Positions 1 to 5,553 of a DNA stretch of 6,686 bases are shown in pieces (position 1 is the first letter of the stretch; each line of letters opens with the position of its first letter). Below the pieces are notes generated by a model. The model searched no databases. It saw nothing but the letters and a program-made list of their open reading frames with translations, and had not been told where the DNA came from. The translations under genes and the position numbers were made by a program. Origin of the DNA: CAZKEW01 sp964580435 (lineage in GTDB: Bacteria; Acidobacteriota; Aminicenantia; Aminicenantales; UBA8522); NCBI GenBank assembly GCA_964580435.1, contig CAZOKP010000119.1, forward strand, positions 1 to 6,686. The letters are read 5' to 3'.

Positions 1-429
1 TGGGAGTGGAACGGATGCGGCCATCCCGGGCTCGCAAAAAAGGCCGCGGAGATTTCATCGAAAAGCGGGGGCACGGTAAAATTCGACCTCAAATGCTTTG
101 CCCCTCAAATTTCTCTGGCTCTTTGCGGGGTGGATAACCGGCGGGCCTATGAGAATTTCTCTATGATCTCCAGGCTTTTCTCAAGAAAAAATCTTCTTAC
201 GGCAACAACTCTTCTTGTCCCCCATTATATCGGCGCGAAAGAAGTTAGTAAGATCACCGGGTTCATTGCAGGCCTAGATAGAGATATCCCCTACTCGCTG
301 CTAGTTTTCCATCCGGACTATCTCATGACCGACCTGCCGCCGACGCCGCGGGAGCAAGTTGATGAATGTTACAAGGAGGCCTGCCGGCATCTCTCCCGGG
401 TGAATGTCGGAAACCTTCAACTGCTATGA
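1..429 (+). CDS. Radical SAM protein, PflA-like, C-terminal part (5' truncated by window)
   Basis: The frame is open from the first base to TGA at 427-429 and shows 142 residues of a C-terminus. Visible motifs are WNG near the start, SGGTVKFDLK (about residues 22-31), LCGV then an RRAYENF stretch, DIPYSLLVFHPDYLMTDLPP and a terminal GNLQLL. This order is typical of radical SAM enzymes related to pyruvate-formate-lyase activating enzyme: WNG and FDLK belong to strands of the SAM-binding barrel, and the FHP..MTDLPPTP segment is near the end. The CxxxCxxC iron-sulfur motif would lie in the missing N-terminal half, so it cannot be checked. A GTG at 130 is only an internal codon; the coding frame clearly continues upstream of it. 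The stop overlaps the next start as ATGA, implying co-translation with the VanZ gene. The family is known to make organic radicals from SAM, but the substrate here cannot be deduced. Function in the radical SAM family is fairly certain, the subfamily less so. Confidence 0.82.
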   Translation, partial: WEWNGCGHPGLAKKAAEISSKSGGTVKFDLKCFAPQISLALCGVDNRRAYENFSMISRLFSRKNLLTATTLLVPHYIGAKEVSKITGFIAGLDRDIPYSLLVFHPDYLMTDLPPTPREQVDECYKEACRHLSRVNVGNLQLL

Positions 430-1682
430 ATAAAAGGAAAAAGTTCCTGGCCTGGCTCTGGGTGGCCCTCTGCAGCTTGGCCATTTTTCTTATCGTGCCC
501 GTTGCCCGGACAATTCAAAAATTCGTCTCCGCCCACTGGGGGCGGTCGCTTTTCGGATACGCCGTGCTGGCTGCCACCGGTGTGGCTTTTCTGTCTCTAA
601 TCTACTTTCTTGTTTTCAAGCTGAAGATCCGATCGCCGTCAAATTATGTTTGGCTGACGGCAGTCGCCTTCCTCTATGTCTATTTCACGTTGAAGCTGTG
701 GAGGTCGCCCGAGCAGGCCATTCATTTCCTGGAATACGGCCTCCTGGGCTACTTTCTTTTCCGCGCCCTGAGCCTTTCCATGCGGGACAAGAGCGTTTAC
801 CTTGTCGCCCTCCTCAGCGGCTCTCTCGTCGGGATCTTCGATGAGATCCTGCAGTGGATGATCCCCGAACGTTACTTCGATTTCCGCGATATCAGCCTCA
901 ATGCCTTGGCCGTCGGCTTCTTCCAGGTGGCTATGTGGAAGGGAATAAAGCCAAAAATCATTTCGGAAAAAATCGGGCCGAGGTCAGTAAAAACGATTTC
1001 CCTGCTCCTGGCCGTCATCCTGATTCTTCTCGGGATCTGCGCTTCCAATACGCCCCGCCGCGTGGCCGTCTATGTTGAGCGTTTTCCCTCGCTTTCCTGG
1101 CTCCTCAAAGAAGAACCGATGAACGAATTCACGCAAAAGCACGAGGACCCCGAGATAGGCGTCTTTTACTCCCGCCTCTCGATCGATATCCTGAAACAAA
1201 CGGACGAGGTTCAAGCAGACCATTACGCGCAAATTTTGGGGGACTGGAAAGATAAGGACTACGGCGAGTTCCTGAGCGTATACAGCCCCTTGATCCATTC
1301 GTTCCTGTATGAGATGAGGGTCCATATTTTCCGACGGGATAAAAAAGGAGAGGAGGCCGAAAGGGCGAGAAATGAGAAAGCCAGACGCGAAGCCCTCTTC
1401 ATCTCCTACAAGGAGAATCTCATCCTGGAAAAGTATTTCACCCGGACGCTCCAAAAATCATCATATGCCTGGAGTCCGGAGAAGAAGAAAAGCATCAAAG
1501 CGATTGTTGATCAGGAAAAGTCCTACAGGAGCCCGGTCAGCGCGGGTTTCTTCCGAATCACGGAAAAAACAGTCTGGCTGACGATTATCTTGATTTTAAT
1601 CGCCTTGGCCGTCTTGAATTATTTTATCTTTTTCTTTTCCTGCCCAAGATGCCACCGCTCAGGAAAAGGCCAGCGCCAATGA
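426..1682 (+). CDS. VanZ-family membrane protein with long extracytoplasmic extension
   Basis: A 418-residue protein starting at ATG 426, which overlaps the upstream stop (ATGA). An earlier in-frame ATG at 366 has a GGAG 11 bases upstream, but it would put 20 poorly matching residues before a natural MNKRKK-plus-hydrophobic start. Hydrophobic segments lie near residues 8-27, 42-65, 74-91, 98-116, 123-139, 155-171, 189-207 and 382-404. VanZ signature residues are visible: H100 with EYG at 103-105, D139-E140, Q143, R149, D155 and N159. VanZ is named for a teicoplanin-resistance accessory gene, but most homologues are of unknown function, so resistance should not be inferred. Unlike ordinary VanZ proteins of roughly 120-200 residues, this one has about 175 polar residues (208-381), rich in charged helix near 300-335, between the last two helices. 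It ends with CPRCH (406-410), a possible metal-binding knuckle. It probably shares a transcript with the radical SAM gene. No strong Shine-Dalgarno precedes 426, consistent with translational coupling. Confidence 0.83.
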   Translation: MNKRKKFLAWLWVALCSLAIFLIVPVARTIQKFVSAHWGRSLFGYAVLAATGVAFLSLIYFLVFKLKIRSPSNYVWLTAVAFLYVYFTLKLWRSPEQAIHFLEYGLLGYFLFRALSLSMRDKSVYLVALLSGSLVGIFDEILQWMIPERYFDFRDISLNALAVGFFQVAMWKGIKPKIISEKIGPRSVKTISLLLAVILILLGICASNTPRRVAVYVERFPSLSWLLKEEPMNEFTQKHEDPEIGVFYSRLSIDILKQTDEVQADHYAQILGDWKDKDYGEFLSVYSPLIHSFLYEMRVHIFRRDKKGEEAERARNEKARREALFISYKENLILEKYFTRTLQKSSYAWSPEKKKSIKAIVDQEKSYRSPVSAGFFRITEKTVWLTIILILIALAVLNYFIFFFSCPRCHRSGKGQRQ

Positions 1683-1926
1683 CGAACCCGAAATTATACC
1701 AGCCGCCATTGTTGTGGACTTCGTAGAAATTCACGCTCTTGGAAAAGATGGAAATGATGAACGTGATGGGCGAGATCAGGCCATGCCAGAGTCCTTTCCA
1801 GAACCCGGCAACCTTCCCGGCCCTGCCCGGTGTCTTGGCCATGTCATTCGGGCCTGGCGCGCAGCTCAGGCAGACCAACATGATGATAAAGACGATCAAA
1901 ATACCCAATGCTAAAACCTTGTACAT
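1624..1926 (-). CDS. Small conserved lipoprotein-like membrane protein
   Basis: A 100-residue protein. It begins with a hydrophobic stretch (residues 4-21) followed by CLSC at 19-22, a possible lipoprotein site with C22 as the lipidated cysteine, although C at -3 is not the usual lipobox residue. The conserved core is GFWKGLWHG (41-49), ISPITFIIS (51-59) and YEVHNNGGWYNFGF (68-81), followed by a hydrophobic tail and RKRKR. From memory this core recurs in short uncharacterised proteins of many bacterial phyla; no biochemical role is known to me. Two or three membrane segments are likely, with the basic tail cytoplasmic. The start is supported by GGAGG at 1931-1935, four bases upstream of ATG. 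It begins 17 bases after the stop of the metallo-beta-lactamase-fold gene, so the two are probably co-transcribed. Its last 59 bases overlap the 3' end of the VanZ gene tail to tail. Confidence 0.82.
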   Translation of the reverse strand: MYKVLALGILIVFIIMLVCLSCAPGPNDMAKTPGRAGKVAGFWKGLWHGLISPITFIISIFSKSVNFYEVHNNGGWYNFGFVIGAGLFLSGGILGRKRKR

Positions 1927-1943
1927 TGTTCCTCCGCTCTTGT

Positions 1944-2327
1944 TTAACGCTTCGATAACTCGTTATAGACGATCTTCACAAACATCTCCGCCGGAAGGCC
2001 TTGTCCCCTCACTTTGTCAAAATCCGCNNNNNNNNNNNNNNNNNNNNNNNNNNNNNNNNNNNNNNNNNNNNNNNNNNNNNNNNNNNNNNNNNNNNNNNNN
2101 NNNNNNNNNNNNNNNNNNNNNNNNNNNCTGTCCACCTGCAAAATTCCGTTCTCGCCTACGAAAACGCCGATATTGCCGCCTGCTCCGACAAGCATATAGA
2201 CGTTCTCTGCGACTTTAATCGTCTCGATCTGGACCTTGCTGAAATCCTGGGCGAAAGCAAACGGATGGATTGTCCAAAAGGACAAGAGCACAAAATAAAG
2301 CACCTGCCTTTTCCAGCGAAGACACAT
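1944..2327 (-). CDS. Secreted metallo-beta-lactamase-fold hydrolase, interrupted by assembly gap
   Basis: The two ends of one gene flank the 100-N gap. The N-terminal part (66 residues) has a signal peptide ending in AFA, with likely cleavage before Q27. The first strands of the fold follow: VAENVYMLVGAGGNIGVFVG and ENGILQVD (residues 39-66), the usual opening of the metallo-beta-lactamase superfamily. The C-terminal part (27 residues, ADFDKVRGQG...IVYNELSKR) fits the closing helix of the same family. The metal-binding HxHxDH motif and other ligands would all be in the gap, so activity cannot be judged; a full protein would be nearer 300 residues than the apparent length. The start at 2327 is chosen because GGAGGT (2332-2337) lies four bases upstream and a strong promoter lies just beyond. 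The in-frame ATG at 2390 lies upstream of the -10 box. Substrate is unknown; members include lactonases, thioesterases, quinoprotein-relay proteins and true lactamases. It is probably the first gene of a unit with the lipoprotein-like gene. Confidence 0.8.
   Translation of the reverse strand: MCLRWKRQVLYFVLLSFWTIHPFAFAQDFSKVQIETIKVAENVYMLVGAGGNIGVFVGENGILQVDXXXXXXXXXXXXXXXXXXXXXXXXXXXXXXXXXXADFDKVRGQGLPAEMFVKIVYNELSKR
2028..2127. other. Scaffold gap (100 N)
   Basis: Exactly 100 Ns, the same as the second gap, so the length is a placeholder and not a measurement. It falls within the metallo-beta-lactamase-fold gene. The flanks match the N- and C-termini of one family, so the join is probably correct. 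The frame across the Ns carries no information. Confidence 0.98.
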
Positions 2328-2331
2328 CTTG

Positions 2332-2337
2332 ACCTCC
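2332..2337 (-). promoter_or_regulatory. Ribosome binding site GGAGGT that fixes the MBL-fold gene start
   Basis: GGAGGT on the minus strand lies four bases from the ATG at 2327. The same GGAGG-plus-four spacing is used by the lipoprotein-like gene (1931-1935), vapB (3169-3173) and the membrane protein at 3377 (AAGGAGGG, 3365-3372), which supports the choice. Confidence 0.7.
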
Positions 2338-2368
2338 ATTGTTTTGAAAAATTTTTTGGTTGGATAAA

Positions 2369-2397
2369 ATGATATCAATCCAACAGGCATCCGTCAA
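2369..2397 (-). promoter_or_regulatory. Sigma70-type promoter for the MBL-fold hydrolase gene
   Basis: On the minus strand, TTGACG (2392-2397) and TATCAT (2369-2374) are separated by exactly 17 bases. Each hexamer matches the consensus at five of six positions. Transcription would begin near 2362, giving a leader of roughly 35 bases before the ATG at 2327. This is a sequence match only. Confidence 0.65.
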
Positions 2398-2511
2398 TCT
2401 CATTTGATAGGTTCTGAGGAACAAACTCAGTTCAGCGGACTTCTCTATTCGAAAGACTCCATCCCGTCTTGAGCAGAATTAACGGTGTCCTGTCGGAGAA
2501 CGTTCCCCGGG

Positions 2512-2913
2512 CTATTGGCTCAGCTCGTCCCAAACCCGCAGCCCGGGGACACCTAAAAAATGAGAATCATAGGTGATAAGCACAGAACCTGTCTCAAGGG
2601 CGTGAGCAGTGATCCAGATATCATTAATCGGGATTGGCTTTCCGGACTTTCTCAAGGCATCTTTAATGAAGCCGAATATCTCTGCCGTATCCTTCGACGC
2701 CTCAAGCACATTGACTGTGGACTTTTGAAGAAACCGTTCTAAGATTTGTATGTTCTGTTTTTCCTTTCCCCCCGCTCTGAAACCGGCGAACAGTTCCCCT
2801 AGTGCAAATACGGACATAAAAACTTTATCTGCCCGGCCCAAATAGGACAGGACTTTTTCATCTCCGGCCAAGAAGCGAGTGAAAGCATTTGTGTCAAGCA
2901 GAATTTTTTTCAT
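2512..2913 (-). CDS. vapC: VapC-type PIN-domain ribonuclease toxin
   Basis: A 133-residue PIN-domain protein, full length for the family. The four acidic metal-binding residues expected of an active PIN nuclease are present: D7 in ILLDTN, E40 in ALGELFAGF, D98 in PINDIWITAHAL and D116 in ITYDSHF. These proteins are magnesium-dependent endoribonucleases that cut RNA, often tRNA or rRNA, when freed from their antitoxin; the target here is unknown. The ATG overlaps the stop of vapB by four bases (TCAT on the plus strand), and no good Shine-Dalgarno precedes it, so it is probably translated by coupling to the antitoxin. This is the usual arrangement for keeping antitoxin in excess. The toxin looks intact, with no frameshift or missing catalytic residue. 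Family assignment is secure; biological role (stress response, plasmid-like maintenance or relic) is not visible from sequence. Confidence 0.93.
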   Translation of the reverse strand: MKKILLDTNAFTRFLAGDEKVLSYLGRADKVFMSVFALGELFAGFRAGGKEKQNIQILERFLQKSTVNVLEASKDTAEIFGFIKDALRKSGKPIPINDIWITAHALETGSVLITYDSHFLGVPGLRVWDELSQ

Positions 2914-3164
2914 CGCCAGTCAGAGGGATTGATAATTTCCAGGTCCTTGATGGCTGCAGCGAAAATCTTTTCGTCGTCTTCTGTCCAAATGCCGAAGAGA
3001 TCGATGAATTCATCCCCGTTATCTTTCTTATTGCCGCCTATCCCGAGGGCTTTCCCGAGAAGTTTCTTCACAATCCTATTGACGCTTGTGCGCTCAGATT
3101 TGGCTCGTCTCTTGATCAGCTTTTCTAATTCCTCGTCTAATCCATGGATGGTAATTGATTTCAT
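2910..3164 (-). CDS. vapB: VapB/FitA-type ribbon-helix-helix antitoxin
   Basis: An 84-residue protein. Residues 1-40 (MKSITIHGLDEELEKLIKRR then SERTSVNRIVKKLL) have the pattern of a ribbon-helix-helix DNA-binding domain, with a short beta strand followed by two amphipathic helices. Residues about 52-84 (FIDLFGIWTEDD...DLEIINPSDW) match the toxin-wrapping tail of FitA-like antitoxins, in which the DLFG.W segment packs against the PIN toxin. It neutralises VapC and, with it, normally represses its own promoter. The start is supported by GGAGG at 3169-3173, four bases upstream, and by the promoter at 3206-3234. It is first in the operon and overlaps vapC by four bases. The central GIGGNKKDNGDE linker is probably flexible. 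Confidence 0.9.
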   Translation of the reverse strand: MKSITIHGLDEELEKLIKRRAKSERTSVNRIVKKLLGKALGIGGNKKDNGDEFIDLFGIWTEDDEKIFAAAIKDLEIINPSDWR

Positions 3165-3205
3165 GGCGCCTCCGATGAACCATTTTTTGCATCAATCTGA
3201 GGCAT

Positions 3206-3234
3206 AATATACACCATCAATTCGGTTTTTTCAA
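3206..3234 (-). promoter_or_regulatory. Sigma70-type promoter of the vapBC operon
   Basis: On the minus strand, TTGAAA (3229-3234) and TATATT (3206-3211) are separated by exactly 17 bases, each matching five of six consensus positions. Transcription would start near 3199, about 35 bases before the vapB ATG. Two copies of ATTGATG (plus strand CATCAAT at 3190-3196 and 3215-3221), 25 bases apart, bracket the -10 box and could be operator half-sites for VapB, though this is inference. Confidence 0.7.
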
Positions 3235-3307
3235 GGTCCTTCTTGTCTTCCTCTTAGAGCAGACGATTGCGGATTTATTCGCCGGTCATATCAGCAGGCC
3301 ATTCCGA

Positions 3308-3347
3308 TTGAACTTTCTTGCCGCAGGTGCGTATCTTATATAAGATA
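3308..3347 (+). promoter_or_regulatory. Putative promoter overlapped by a perfect 16-bp palindrome
   Basis: TTGAAC (3308-3313) is followed after 18 bases by TATCTT (3332-3337), a weak -10. The -10 is the left arm of TATCTTATATAAGATA (3332-3347), which is its own reverse complement over all 16 bases. The palindrome lies 29 bases upstream of the ATG at 3377 and would cover the -10 and start site, a common place for a repressor operator. An alternative -10, TATAAG, lies within the same palindrome. Confidence 0.45.
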
Positions 3348-3376
3348 GGCCTAAAACTTTCAAGAAGGAGGGAGTT

Positions 3377-4465
3377 ATGAACGCAGCCAGAAAAATTATC
3401 GGACTGCTTCTGATCATATTCTTCGGCCTTCCCACGCTGTTCGGGATCATCTGGGCCGTCGGCATGATCAGGGCCTCGGTCTCGCCCGAGTTCCTCACCG
3501 ATCTTCCTCGCAAAATCATCGCCGATATTCCGGAAAAAGCGAACGAGATTTTCCGGGATGCCCAGGATGAACGGTTCATCGCTGACCCGAACACGCGGGC
3601 CTGGTTCGAGGCCGTCGCCAAAACCGGCATCTCGCCAAAAGACCTCATGGAGAAGACCGGCCTCCTCGAGTGGATGAGGGGAGAACTCTCGGACTCAATA
3701 CGGCAGCTTGGCCTGACGCTCAGGGGTGAGAGGAGGCCGAGGCCGATCGTCATCAACCTCCAGCCGCTTAAGGCGACGCTCCTCAATCCCGAAGTGGACC
3801 GATTCCTCGAGGAAATGCTGAAGAATCTCCCCCCTTGTGATGAGCAAGGACTCAAAGCCTGGACAGAGATCGCTGAGCAGGGACCTGCCCACCGCAAGCT
3901 TCCTGCCTGTGTTCCAGACCCAGCAGTCGCCAAAGCCGTGCTTCTTAGCGAGCGCACGAAGGTGGTCAATGATATAGATAATGAAGTGGAGATAATGAGC
4001 AACGTTCATGGCTTTCCGAATTTCCCCTTTGGCCTCTCCCAGACGGTCACCTTCTTAGCTTATTTCCTCTTCCTGATCCCGGCCGTGTTCATCTTCCTCG
4101 GAGCAATTATCGGCGCGACATCGCCCGCGGGCGTTTTCAGATGGTCGGGGATTTCGGTTATCGTCGGCAGTATCCCGGCTCTTGTCCTTGCACTGACGGC
4201 AAAGTACTTTTCCCTCTGGGCAATCAAAGCCGGGCCATACTCCTGGCACGGGAACTGGAGCTCAGAGCTCGGAGAGTTAGTGCTTGACAAGATGAGATGG
4301 ATCCCGATGCGCATCGTGGACCAGCTTTTCTCCCCGGTGATCGGGGTGGCTCTCATTGTTGGCGTGGTGGGAATCGTCCTTTACGCTCTGTCCTTTTCTG
4401 TGCGGGATAATGCCCGGAAGGCCCAACAGCCCGTTTCTTCGTCTCCCGCGGCTCCCCCGAAATAG
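3377..4465 (+). CDS. Four-helix membrane protein with large extracytoplasmic domain, function unknown
   Basis: A 362-residue protein with AAGGAGGG (3365-3372) four bases before its ATG. The first membrane segment is residues 7-29 and acts as a signal anchor. About 190 mostly polar residues follow (31-220), predicted to lie outside the cytoplasm. Three further membrane segments are near 224-246, 256-275 and 319-341, and the tail is Ala/Pro/Ser-rich. The outer domain has two cysteines in similar settings, LPPC at 154 and LPAC at 178, which could form a disulfide. The segment between membrane helices three and four (276-318) is Trp-rich and may be an outer loop. I recall similar single-helix-plus-domain-plus-helices proteins in Chloroflexi and Aminicenantes genomes but know no function. 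It is divergent from vapBC and stands alone; its stop is 12 bases from that of the converging gene. Coding is supported by length, ribosome binding site and clear topology. Confidence 0.82.
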   Translation: MNAARKIIGLLLIIFFGLPTLFGIIWAVGMIRASVSPEFLTDLPRKIIADIPEKANEIFRDAQDERFIADPNTRAWFEAVAKTGISPKDLMEKTGLLEWMRGELSDSIRQLGLTLRGERRPRPIVINLQPLKATLLNPEVDRFLEEMLKNLPPCDEQGLKAWTEIAEQGPAHRKLPACVPDPAVAKAVLLSERTKVVNDIDNEVEIMSNVHGFPNFPFGLSQTVTFLAYFLFLIPAVFIFLGAIIGATSPAGVFRWSGISVIVGSIPALVLALTAKYFSLWAIKAGPYSWHGNWSSELGELVLDKMRWIPMRIVDQLFSPVIGVALIVGVVGIVLYALSFSVRDNARKAQQPVSSSPAAPPK

Positions 4466-4477
4466 AAGCCTCCCTTG

Positions 4478-5011
4478 TTACTTATTCGCCAGATGGACAA
4501 TCAGCCAGCACTTAAGCGCCTGGCTTATATCCGGCTCCGTGTTGAAATCTTGCATTCCTCTCCCGCCCCCTCCAGGTCTGCCGCCCATGCCGCCTCTCCC
4601 TTCTATTCTCCCTCCTTCGATCCCGCCAGGACCCTCCGGCGGCCGGGTTTGGTTCCGACCAGTCGTTTCAATACCGACGCTAATTTGAGCTCCGGGCTGA
4701 GCTCCGACGGCCCAGGGCTGGTTTTTGGTGCCCACAAGAGGGATTTTTAATTCATAAATGAACAATTCGCTGGAAGAAGCAACGTTGATTTCAAGCCCCT
4801 GATCTTTGGCTTGGCCGATTCCGATTTTCTCGGGCGTCCCTTTTTCTGACCTCATGATTTCTAATTCTTGGCCGGCCTCATGAGGCGGTCTTTCCGGTAC
4901 ATCTTTGGGCTCACGTTCGCCCAGATCCTCTGGCCTGTTCCCTTCAAAATTCCTCGGCGGCCCGGGAAAGACGGCGCCCAGGGGATACTTGATACCGAAG
5001 GCCTTGTTTTT
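4478..5011 (-). CDS. Conserved secreted Gly/Arg-rich protein, C-terminal part (5' end in gap)
   Basis: The visible 177 residues run from the gap edge to TAA at 4478-4480. They begin KNKAFGIKYPLGAVFPGPP, continue with a charged linker (residues 22-66), a beta-rich block LFIYELKIPLVG (83-94) and PWAVGAQPGAQISVGIE (99-115), then a Gly/Arg-rich run (126-152), and end in a last strand, LKCWLIVHLA (166-175). I recall conserved hypothetical proteins in Aminicenantes, Acidobacteria and Bacteroidetes with the same order: a strand ending KKNK.YGI, a YE..IPL block with A.G..PG, a Gly/Met/Arg-rich run, and a closing W.KV.LA-like strand. They usually start with a signal peptide and an IDG..DDW-like domain, expected here inside the gap. 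Function is unknown; an extracellular carbohydrate-binding-like beta sandwich is possible. The N-terminal signal peptide cannot be confirmed. The short + strand frames over this region look like shadows. Confidence 0.7.
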   Translation of the reverse strand, partial: KNKAFGIKYPLGAVFPGPPRNFEGNRPEDLGEREPKDVPERPPHEAGQELEIMRSEKGTPEKIGIGQAKDQGLEINVASSSELFIYELKIPLVGTKNQPWAVGAQPGAQISVGIETTGRNQTRPPEGPGGIEGGRIEGRGGMGGRPGGGGRGMQDFNTEPDISQALKCWLIVHLANK

Positions 5012-5111
5012 NNNNNNNNNNNNNNNNNNNNNNNNNNNNNNNNNNNNNNNNNNNNNNNNNNNNNNNNNNNNNNNNNNNNNNNNNNNNNNNNNNNNNNNNN
5101 NNNNNNNNNNN
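5012..5111. other. Scaffold gap (100 N)
   Basis: Exactly 100 Ns, so a placeholder length. The left flank is a minus-strand gene and the right flank a plus-strand gene, both lacking N-termini. The true missing sequence must therefore hold two gene starts and probably a divergent promoter region, and is likely much longer than 100 bases, if the scaffold join is right. Confidence 0.98.
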
Positions 5112-5348
5112 GTGAAGATTAAAAATGGCTCTAAAGGAATCGACGAAGTAATCATCAGGGATATAGATAAAAAAATATATCTGGGGGGAGATACCTACCA
5201 TAAATATCGGATCATCCGCCCCCGAGGACATGAGCGAGAGGAGATATTTCATCGCCAGGACAGAGGCTATGAAGCGTTGCTCAGCGAGGTTTTCATGGTT
5301 CTTGATTCTTGCCAGCGCAGCCAGCCAAAAACCCAAGACAAAAAATAA
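5112..5348 (+). CDS. Unknown protein, C-terminal fragment (5' end in gap)
   Basis: Seventy-eight residues read from the gap edge to TAA at 5346-5348. The first codon is GTG, but this is more likely internal than a start, because it abuts the gap exactly. The sequence is hydrophilic with alternating charges: a probable beta hairpin (GIDEVIIRDIDKKIYLGG, about residues 9-26), then YHKYRIIRPRGHEREEIFHR and a helix GYEALLSEVF, and a Gln/Lys-rich tail. I do not recognise the family. The plus strand is preferred over the overlapping minus-strand frame (5411 down to the gap) because that one lacks a ribosome binding site and has an implausible mixture of Met and aromatic residues. No linked gene lies within 200 bases downstream. 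Confidence 0.5.
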   Translation: MKIKNGSKGIDEVIIRDIDKKIYLGGDTYHKYRIIRPRGHEREEIFHRQDRGYEALLSEVFMVLDSCQRSQPKTQDKK

Positions 5349-5553
5349 GAATTCATTTTCCGGCTTCACTGGCCGGGGACGCATTTTCACTCCGACTTCA
5401 GGCCATAGCAAGCAGGCAATTATGTGCCCTTCAACCCGGCCAGCCTTTTCCTAACATCCTCGACTCCTGGCCGGCCTGGGTCGACATCTTTCTACTGAGG
5501 CTCAAATTCGAGGACACCCGATTTATCATCCACAACGATGGGGTGAGGCAAAA
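5349..5553. other. Region without a convincing gene
   Basis: Short overlapping frames exist on both strands, but none has both a start with a ribosome binding site and a recognisable protein. The stretch contains a small hairpin (CCGGC at 5360-5364 with GCCGG at 5372-5376, loop of seven) 11 bases after the preceding stop. It lacks a tight T-tract, so it is only a weak candidate terminator. A GGCCGGCC palindrome lies at 5469-5476. A decayed or frameshifted gene is possible. Confidence 0.4.

Noticed and set aside
984..1454. 156-residue minus-strand frame within the VanZ gene
   Set aside because: It is antisense to a gene with clear VanZ motifs and membrane helices, and shows no recognisable features.
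426..1682. Reading the VanZ gene as glycopeptide resistance
   Set aside because: VanZ homology alone does not imply resistance; no vanA/vanH/vanX-type genes are in the window.
2408..2432. Small hairpin CTGAG/CTCAG between vapC and the MBL-fold promoter
   Set aside because: Only a five-base stem and no T-run on either strand, so not supportable as a terminator.
3286..4002. 238-residue minus-strand frame, Ser/Arg-rich
   Set aside because: It lies opposite the well-supported membrane protein at 3377 and also crosses that gene's promoter; the Ser/Arg-rich composition is typical of antisense shadow frames.
4475..4750. Plus-strand frames (91 and 110 residues) opposite the Gly/Arg-rich protein
   Set aside because: Pro/Ser-rich shadows of a Gly/Arg-rich gene; no ribosome binding site.
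4944..5411. Minus-strand frame through gap 2 ending in a mixed hydrophobic peptide
   Set aside because: Continuity through the Ns is meaningless, the frame left of the gap conflicts with the Gly/Arg-rich gene, and there is no ribosome binding site. The plus-strand frame on the right is more protein-like.
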